DNA of 64,000 nucleotides from Coriolopsis trogii (Eukaryota > Basidiomycota > Agaricomycetes > Polyporales > Polyporaceae). The notes under the pieces were generated by a model. It was not told the origin of the DNA, made no database searches, and saw only the letters and a list, made by a program, of their open reading frames with translations. This document shows, in pieces, positions 57,320 through 64,000 of the stretch. Each line of letters begins with the position of its first letter. Within the stretch, counting starts at the first letter, position 1. Location of the stretch: the NCBI GenBank assembly GCA_020543525.1, contig JAHYIO010000033.1:1550001-1614000 (forward strand), in the 5' to 3' direction. The position numbers and the translations under genes were made by a program.

Positions 57320-58454
57320 CTAGTGCTCAGCTCTGAAAGTGGTCCCGGAAATTCTATACCCCTTGCCGTACTGTGAAAGACAGAGGGGAAGGAGCCTCCA
57401 GCTCAGTACAAAATATCATGTATAAGGGAATGCAGCACTCACAGGCGTATCGTCATATGAGTTCTCTGCCTCTTTCTTCCTTTCAAACTCTTGCTGTGCT
57501 CTTCGTGCTTGCCCTCTCTTGTACAGCCATAGGACCGACAACGTCACCAGGAGCGTGCCGCAGACCGAGCTGGCAACGCTGATGACGATGTTCCGAGTAC
57601 TGGACTCAGGCGGTACAGGGGGAGGCTTGGTCGCAGACAGCGGGAGCGAAACGGATTGACTGGACTGAGCGGAGATAAGGGACTGAGATTGACTCTCCGT
57701 CGATGTAGGAGCTGGGAGGGTGGATATATCGTAAGTTCCAGCAGGGTTCTCTCGTCTGTGCGGACACCATCTCTCAATGAAGTACCACCATGAATGTTCA
57801 GATAGGCACGAACGCACGTGTAGACGATGTAATCAAGCAGCATGAGCGATTTTTCATCCATATTCTGCTCCCCGTTCACGATTCGCAAGGTGTGTTTTCC
57901 TTCGGAGAGGGATTGATTGGCATACACAAGCCGGTTATACTGGTAGGAGTCGTCACCCGTGGAGCGATCAACGAATGATCCGACCAGTTCGTCACCGAGG
58001 TAGAAGGACAAGTGAGAATTCCCCCACAGCTCTTGACCGGAGTGAGTGATGATACAATATACAAAAACTGCAATCCCTGTGGAAACGGTAGTATGGATGA
58101 GCACTAGATATATGAGCACAAACTGACTTGCGCACCTTCAAACAAGAGCGTTGCGGTAGGTGGAGAACCAGAGCTATTATCCAGAGCCCCATAGAATGTG
58201 TTGTCGTGCCATGAGCCGTGGCCCGCTTGCGATGGATCCGGCTGGGCAGAACATTCTTTACAAGTTTGTCCTGTATGCCACTGTGCTTGCGGCCCGTAGA
58301 GGATTTGCGCGCCTGTAAGTGGGTCTCCATACGTATCGTCGACGGTTACATTGACGAAAGAAGCAAATGCAACGGAGGGAAAGAGTGCCGCAGAGACTAC
58401 GAGGAGACAGGATATGGGAAAGGAACAGAGAGTCAGGTGAGTGCGATGATACAT
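57320..58454 (-). CDS. secreted-domain single-pass membrane protein (family copy B)
   Basis: Start MYHRTHLTLC at 58454 with a clear signal peptide (ISCLLVVSAALFPSVAFA). Exon 1 contains VNVTVDDTYGDPLTGAQILY, WHTGQTCKECSAQPDPSQ and HGSWHDNTFYG. Exon 2 has AVFVYCIITHSGQELWGNS, LSFYLGDELVGSFVDRSTGD, YQYNRLVYANQSLSEGKHTL and LMLLDYIVYT. Exon 3 is a Ser/Pro stalk, the membrane helix NIVISVASSVCGTLLVTLSV and a basic cytoplasmic start (WLYKRGQARRAQQEFERKK). A gtgagt donor after SYDDTP near 57440 fits a short exon 4, YGKGYRISGTTFRAEH, with its stop at 57320. Unlike copy A the tail lacks PPxY motifs. Splice phases between exons 1, 2 and 3 (phases 1 and 2) match copy A, so the family arose by duplication of an intron-containing gene. 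Function is unknown; an extracellular carbohydrate- or protein-binding role is inferred from the fold. Confidence 0.72.
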
Positions 58455-59125
58455 AGCGAATGCGAGTGACTTAGAGGTTGGTAGCAGCTTGAGACACGTC
58501 TTGCGGGACTTCCTCGAGAGTGTTATACGCTATCAGAGAGAGGCCGTTCTAGATGGGAGACACGGGCTCAGTCTCCTGTTCCCTGCCGTATCATCCCTCA
58601 ACCATACTGAACAGGAAGATTGAGCGACTGAGACTACGCACCTTCAGGTGAATATAGCTACTGCACGATGGCTTGGGTTCAGCATGGTGTCGAGACTGTC
58701 AAGCGAGCCCTTCGTGCCATGATCTTGCCGATGCGAGGTGTTCTATTCCGTCCCGTAGCCATGGGTGACTGCGGCTTCTTCTCCCGGCCTCAGATTAAGT
58801 GGATGTGGTGCTTGCGCCGAGGACATTGACAACGATACCGGAGTTGATTCTTGAACCAAGGCAATGAATTGTCAGAGACTTGGGCGCGACAACCGTGTGT
58901 ATTGATCATTGGCCGAGAAATGACGGGATGAGATAACATACAAGTTGGGATGGTGGGAGAGATACTCGAAGATGTCGCCGACTCGCCCTGAAGAGGGTCA
59001 CGTGCAAACATGACGGACGCGATGATATCAGGACAGTACACTACATTGGCCACCGCACAAATTGTCGCTCCCTCTTGCATGACCCTTTTATTTTGTACAA
59101 TACAACACCAGAGCCAATTGTCTAC
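58455..59125. other. intergenic region between family copies B and C/D
   Basis: About 670 bases holding the promoter of copy B. A minus-strand frame at 58790-59080 is open for 96 codons but its content (Ser/Pro/Cys-rich) does not match the family. No other element is seen. Confidence 0.4.
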
Positions 59126-60838
59126 CTAACAAGCAACATCACAGACAAAGTCAAGTCCTGCCAGCACCGACCAACCCTCGTTTCTCGCTATAGACAACAG
59201 GTGTCAGAGCTCGCACTCGCAACTCTACTTCCCTACAATCTACTACAACGTGCAAATTGTGAATTCATAGCTCGCAGCCAGTAAGGCTTCACTCACCATA
59301 TGGAAACACCGCCATCTCCTCAGTGATCCGTCGTGCGCGTCGCCGTCTCAGGTAAGTCCATGCAGCAAGGCACGCCAGTAATAACCCGCCAACTGTGGCG
59401 CAGACGGAGGTGATGATCACGGTCCGCCGGGGCCCAGAGGATGCAGATACATTCAACTGGTCTTTGGACGATGGAGAGGGAGCACCCTGGTCGAGAGAAA
59501 AAGACCTGGTGTCACTTCTCGTTATGGCAGAAGAGTGCTGTGTGAGGGTATGAGTTGCATCCGCATTCACGGATGATGAGGATGTGCCTGTCGGGGGGAT
59601 AGGGTAGGCAGACGAGCGAGGACTACTAATGCCAAACGATGTGTTCATATGCACAGACATGGAAGAGAATGTACCCGGCCAAGCGATGGAGTACCAGAAC
59701 GAGCCAGAAGTGCTAGATATTCCAAATGTTGAGTCAGAAGAGGAGGTACTAGTGGCCGGAGCTGGGGTGCTCATAGACGGAATTGGCGGCGGTACGGGTA
59801 TCTCAGGCGTATCTGCCAGTGATCTGTATCCGGCATGTTCGCAGTCAACCTCGTCTCATAGTAGTGATCACCGAGGGAGTCGACTCACGTGTAAACAATG
59901 TAATCTAGAAGCACTAGTACTGATTCCCGTTGACGAGCCGTAAGGTGTGCTGGCCGGCAGTGAAGGATTCGTTGGCATACACGAGCCGATTGTATTGGTA
60001 GTCATCGCGATCACTCGGAGTTGGAGGTTCAATGAAGTCCCCGACGTGCTCGTCGTCTATGTAGAACTGCATCAGGGAACCCCCCAGTAACCCTCCAGCT
60101 GATTGGACAGTAATGCAGTAGACAAACACTGCGACACCTGAGACAGTCGAGTGAGCATTTGAAATAGGGCGGGTGTATGCTAGGAGCACTAACCGACAAA
60201 AGAGAATGCGGCGGTAGGTGGGAAACTTGGGACGATGACAGAGCTGATTCCAGCTTTGGGCTTCAAGTTGAAGTTCGTGTTATCGTGCCACGAGCCACGA
60301 GCTTGTTGTACTCATATGTATTGTCGCCTGTTGCAGGCTCGTTGAACTCTCCGACGAGCTCTCCATCAATATAGAAATGCATGAGCGAGTCTCCCACTGG
60401 ATCCTGGAAGGAGTGCGTGACGATGCAAAAAACGTAGACCGCGACACCTTTATGTAGATTAACCACGCCACGTAGAGATAAGAGGAAGCGTCACCTGAAG
60501 ACAAAGAAAGGCGCACCTTGGAAAGAGAGTGTCGCGGTAATCGGTGCGACTCCTCCACCCGTCACAAACGTGGAATCGTGCCAAGTGCGATTCATAGTAA
60601 GCAGTGGATCCAGCTGGGCCGTGCATACAGAGCATGCTTGGCCTAAGTTCCAACTCGCTGGATAGAGGCCGTAAAGTATCTGAGTGCCGGTGTGCGGATC
60701 ACCATAAGTGTCGTCGACGGTGACATTGACGAGTCGGGCTGCACACATGGGTAGGGTTGCGACGTGAAGGAACAGTAGAGTGGTACTCATGAGAAGTGTT
60801 CTCAGAGCTAGTAGCTGGCAGGAATTGCTGTGAAACAT
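59126..60838 (-). pseudogene. chimeric membrane protein locus, fusion of two family copies (C/D)
   Basis: The locus starts as a normal copy: signal peptide (MFHSNSCQLLALRTLLMSTT), VNVTVDDTYGDPHTGTQILY, CSVC, TWHDSTF and ITATLSFQG in exon 1 (60838 to about 60520). Exon 2 begins AVYVFCIVTHSFQDPVGDS and reaches TYEYNKLV. At about 60297-60305 it jumps directly into the end of exon 1 of another copy, read in a different frame (GSWHDNTNFNLKPKAG ... FPPTAAFSFVG). A donor and a second exon 2 follow (AVFVYCITVQSAGGLLGGS, YQYNRLVYANESFTAGQHTL). Then come a Ser/Thr stalk, the helix TVIITSVCATVGGLLLACLA and a basic tail. The fused exon shifts frame, so normal splicing gives a truncated protein. The splice phases would let exon 1 join the second exon 2 if the fused exon were skipped. 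The 3' end at 59126 is tentative. Confidence 0.68.
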
Positions 60839-62240
60839 GGTTGCGAAATGTGACGATGGGAGTAGCCTACCTGGACAAACAGGAGGTCCCTCATATGTTA
60901 GCGCAAGCGATACGAAGCCCGGCAGGAGCTCGATCCCGATCCGTTCGCATTTATTGAGACCCCGATGCGTATCGTTATACTCTTTGGGCCTTGGCAGAAG
61001 GGTAGCACAGGTCTTCGCTGTTGCTCGTCAGACATAGCATATGCGACTGCGCGTCATCGATATTAAAAAGAGCTCAACCACTGATGTCCTGGGGCTGTCA
61101 GTGAGGCGAGACCTCTGGCCTCAACACGGTCATAAAACCTAAGGCGGGGTGGATTTTCTGCATTTCAGGCTCAGCATAGTCCGTTGCCAACCGTTGAATA
61201 CCGAGATGACTTCATACCTCGGGCCTCATGTGCCAGTGTATGGTCACTGGTCACTGGTCAGTCCTAGGCGGTGTAGATAAGGCTGAAATATTCGAGTTCA
61301 ATGCCTTGATTCGCAAGACATTGAGACTGGTGTGAAATGAATTCGACCGAGGGACCTGGGGATGGCCTGACTATTGGCGGAGCTGGAGTTTCTGTGTGAC
61401 ACAGGTACGAGAGGCATTGTAGCGCCCAACACCTTGTTATTTGGTGTTGTTGTGCACATGCAAAGCCTTCGACGTATCGACGCGAGCTCGCGAGTCGCTA
61501 CGTTGCCCTTCGTTCAATAAGTCACAACACCTCTTACTCTCTCTATGTCCAAACCTTGCTTGCCGTTCGCTATCTCTACTACGGAGATACCTCAAGTCGC
61601 ATCAGCCAGGCCAACCTCAAAGGGATCAAGATTGGGGAGGAGAGTAGGAGCAAAGTCAGTCATTTAGCGAGGATCGCTTATCCCATGGTCTTTCAAGTGA
61701 CCCGATCGCACACTCCGCTGGGAAATTGGTGTTTATCGTAGGAGCACGGTAGCAGGAGAGATTTGCGGATGCAGGCCTACGCGCAGCGCCGACTCTCAGA
61801 CGTGAGGGGGAATCGTGGGCTGGCCAGAGAGGCATACAGGGGCTGTTCATTCGCCATGTCAGTCGCTGCTCACCTCATCGTAAGTTTGTGACATGATCTT
61901 TTGCCTCTCCCGCATGGCGTCCTGAGAATTGGCCTGTTCCCCTATATCGGCACCCAGTGCTAGTCTTCATTCACCAGCCCGTCGTAATGCGAATTTGAGC
62001 ATCGCGCGGGCGCATCACTTACGAGATCCCAGTGGCGACAACGCAATTGAGTGCTTTCAAGGCTTCTGACGCACGCGATAGGAGATTGCTCCCTTATTTG
62101 ACTCGGCACCTGTGGTGAGTGTTCATCCCAGAACTCATCTTATACCTAAGGCCTTCTCTGACATTTGTTCAGCTCCAGTCGCCTGTCTATATGTCATGCA
62201 TGATCCGGGGCTTGTGGCATCTCCGATAGCTTGTACGTTG
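60839..62240. other. intergenic region with no firm gene
   Basis: Upstream side of the chimeric locus and 5' flank of the DUF6533 pseudogene. A frame at 61556-61741 includes RYLYYGDTSSRISQANLKGI, which is unassigned. No other coding or repeat structure was recognised. Confidence 0.35.
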
Positions 62241-63420
62241 CAAATTGGCACGCGGAATAATCATTTCGATGACTATCTGTATGCCCACGCGTCACCACTG
62301 CAGTGTTCCAGGGATGATTCAGTGTGATCTGTCCGTGACCAGTGAGTATAGTTACTCTGATCACGCGCCTGTGAATTGGCCGTCGTCGTATGGATGTTCA
62401 CTGACTTACGCCAATCCTCCCCAGCACTGTATATACCAATACCTAGTGACCCTGTCCGACGACCTCATGATGTGGCGCGGGGGCAAATGTCGGGCGCGAC
62501 GGCCCCATGGTTCTTCGACTGGTAGGCCGTGCTGCTCACGAATGTGCTGGGCCCCACAGGGCATGCGTCAACGATGGATAAGGTGCGTATCGCCTCTTAT
62601 TCGGTTATGTAGGTAGGAGAGAATGCGGCTGACGTTGTGCCTCCCAGGGGTGAGTCCCACTACCTCGGCGGCCTTGTCCCAGGCGTCGTTGCAATCTAGT
62701 AACTGAGAACATCTTCAAGTACGACGTCATGATGAAGTCCGTTCGGAAAGTCGAGAGTTTGTAGTCCGTGGCGTGGGCAGGTACGTCTCGGGTTGAAAGT
62801 GGCATGCGTGGTGACTGACGTCGCCGTCCTCATAGGGTTTTTGGACTGCGGGCGTTCGCTTTGAGCAAGAGAAAGCGGGCGCTAGCCTCGTTTATATTCC
62901 TTCTCCACCATCCCTGTTCCACTGAACCTTGTAAGTCTGTGACTTATTCCGGACATGCCGCGTAACCCTTGCATGAATCCTGACTTAACAAGTAGGTGCA
63001 CTTGGGACTTGAATCTATTGGTGGGAACGCGTCGATATTGGGCTACATTGCTGAACTCTCGGAACCTGTCCGACTCTCCAAAAAGTGAGGTCTTGTGGCT
63101 ATCATTGCCATACGAAGTCCTGTCTGTGCACACTTGCGGCACGTTGCATCCTCAACATGACTAGAATCCTCGTCTCAAAACTCCTGCTCGTCCTACAGGC
63201 TGCGAACATCTACACACTCCAAGTAGACTCCAAAGTTCCGATGCATCTATCGACGACCGGCACCCGCCGCTCGACCTTCGCGAGGCTGTTGAGAGCGAAT
63301 TCTCATCCCGCACTGCGATGGCGGGCGATGCTGATCGGCATTGCTTCGGTCTCGGTGAGGACGATAGTCCGCCTTGGGATACAGAGCTGACAGAGGGACA
63401 AGGAATGGCAAGTATGGTGC
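62241..63420 (+). pseudogene. decayed DUF6533 membrane protein gene
   Basis: The family's signature is still readable in pieces. FDDYLYAHASPLQC (about 62269-62310) may be the N-terminal lead. After an intron acceptor (ccccag), CIYQYLVTLSDDLMMWRGGK (62428-62487) corresponds to the YDYxxTFGREVEMFWRxK block. One base of overlap later the frame changes, and MSGATAPWFFDW, a TAG stop (62523-62525) and AVLLTNVLG continue the GASxLFxxNRYxxLLxNILG block. Near 63159-63290 the tail TRILVSKLLLVLQAANIYTL and STFARLL match the C-terminal VSRFLLDLQAAN...FARVVGS region. Another frame change then leads to the acidic FGLGEDDSPPWDTELTEG part. The middle helices are not recognisable. At least two frameshifts and one stop make this a pseudogene of the same family as 23075-24907 and 42578-44408. 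Confidence 0.65.
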
Positions 63421-63893
63421 TTGAGACGTTATCTCCAGCATCAGACTTTGACGGCTTTCACTCGTTGACCGACATACTCTCCTCGAGACGAAGCAGCAAG
63501 CATTTCATCGTGATACATAGAGAGACGACTGATTGGTGTTGCCTCGGCCTTTCTTACACAGCTCTCCGCACAAAGTTGCCTCCGGCAATTCAAATTTGTG
63601 ATAGTAGCCCGCACGGTACCACCAACGCATCTACCTTGGGAGTTACGTACAGCGCTGGCGCTTGGAGGGCACGTACACCTTTAGTGTGCGAAGCTGCGTG
63701 CTTCGCGGGGTCCGACCCCCTGGAAGATCTGTTATCCGAGACACTGCAGTCATTGCTGTGCGCTAGCACAGCGTATAAAATATTGACCGTGAACAACGCT
63801 GCTCTTGTGGACGCTTCTCCTCAGTGGCACGCCGTCGACGTCTCCTTTCCTGACACAAGAGCTTCGTCCGAGCCAACCCACCCCTGAAGCAAA
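63421..63893. other. region between pseudogene and right-end gene start
   Basis: An open plus-strand frame continues from the pseudogene tail to 63887 (frame 63318-63887), but past about 63420 it has no recognisable motif and is probably chance. The end of this region would be the promoter of the gene starting at 63894. Confidence 0.4.
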
Positions 63894-64000
63894 ATGTCTG
63901 ATGCAGACCTCGTGGCGATATACGATAACATGTATGTTCTAGTCTACTTAGTCTATTTGCTTACGACCTCTACTAATCATTGGCAATGGTACAGGGTCAC
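63894..64000 (+). CDS. possible first exon of a gene continuing beyond the window
   Basis: An ATG in good context (gaagcaaaATG, 63894) opens MSDADLVAIYDN. It is followed by a splice donor (gtatgt near 63932) and, about 60 bases on, a gtacag acceptor near 63994. The position directly after a DUF6533 remnant and the short polar first exon suggest another member of that membrane protein family, but too little is visible to confirm this. Confidence 0.35.
   Translation, partial: MSDADLVAIYDNMYVLVYLVYLLTTSTNHWQWYRV

Noticed and set aside
63318..63887. 189-codon plus-strand frame as a separate gene
   Set aside because: Its first 25-30 residues match the acidic tail of the decayed DUF6533 gene; the rest has no motif and no start-context support.
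1..64000. tRNA genes, rRNA, CRISPR arrays, LTR retrotransposons
   Set aside because: No cloverleaf with A and B boxes, no regular spacer-repeat array, and no reverse transcriptase or integrase motifs were seen while reading. A tRNAscan-SE and RepeatMasker run would be needed to exclude small or degenerate cases.

Overview
The window looks like a piece of a filamentous basidiomycete chromosome, most likely an Agaricomycete and perhaps a polypore. The evidence is dense GT-AG introns of about 50-60 nt, moderately GC-rich coding sequence, conserved nuclear single-copy eukaryotic genes, and three protein families typical of mushroom genomes: DUF6533 and DUF6534 multi-span membrane proteins, and small secreted or anchored proteins with a VDDTYGD-type N-terminus. 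There are no bacterial-style operons, no CRISPR array and no rRNA. Gene models were assembled by eye from frames, splice sites and family motifs, so exon ends carry some uncertainty.

The left end (1-16.7 kb) is core housekeeping: a Ufd4/TRIP12 ubiquitin ligase (3' end off the window), the Ntr1/TFIP11 spliceosome-disassembly factor, ribosomal protein S4e, a Pso2/SNM1 crosslink-repair nuclease, an F-box protein and proteasome ATPase Rpt4. From 16.7 to 22.9 kb the sequence is gene-poor and rearranged. It holds a 27-nt near-perfect palindrome, a minus-strand N-terminal piece of a DUF6534 gene, a 2.1-kb segment bounded by 19-nt inverted repeats and carrying an unrecognised coding fragment, and the C-terminal exons of a DUF6534 gene on the plus strand. 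The two DUF6534 pieces have matching splice phases and look like one gene split by an inversion.

From 23 to 44.4 kb lie an intact DUF6533 gene, a family-16 methyltransferase, a phenol-hydroxylase-type flavoprotein, a USP8/Doa4-like deubiquitinase with a rhodanese domain, an Snt2-like BAH/PHD/ELM2/SANT chromatin protein, an SRPBCC-fold protein, the splicing factor Rds3/PHF5A and a second DUF6533 gene.

The right end (45-64 kb) is accessory DNA built from local duplications. Four alcohol-acetyltransferase-like paralogues share an HxxxDG motif and an intron at the same codon; three lie in tandem on the minus strand and the fourth is divergent. Next comes a minus-strand family of single-pass surface-type proteins; one member ends in two PPSY motifs, and the last locus is a deletion chimera of two former copies. 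The window closes with a decayed DUF6533 pseudogene and a possible first exon of another gene.
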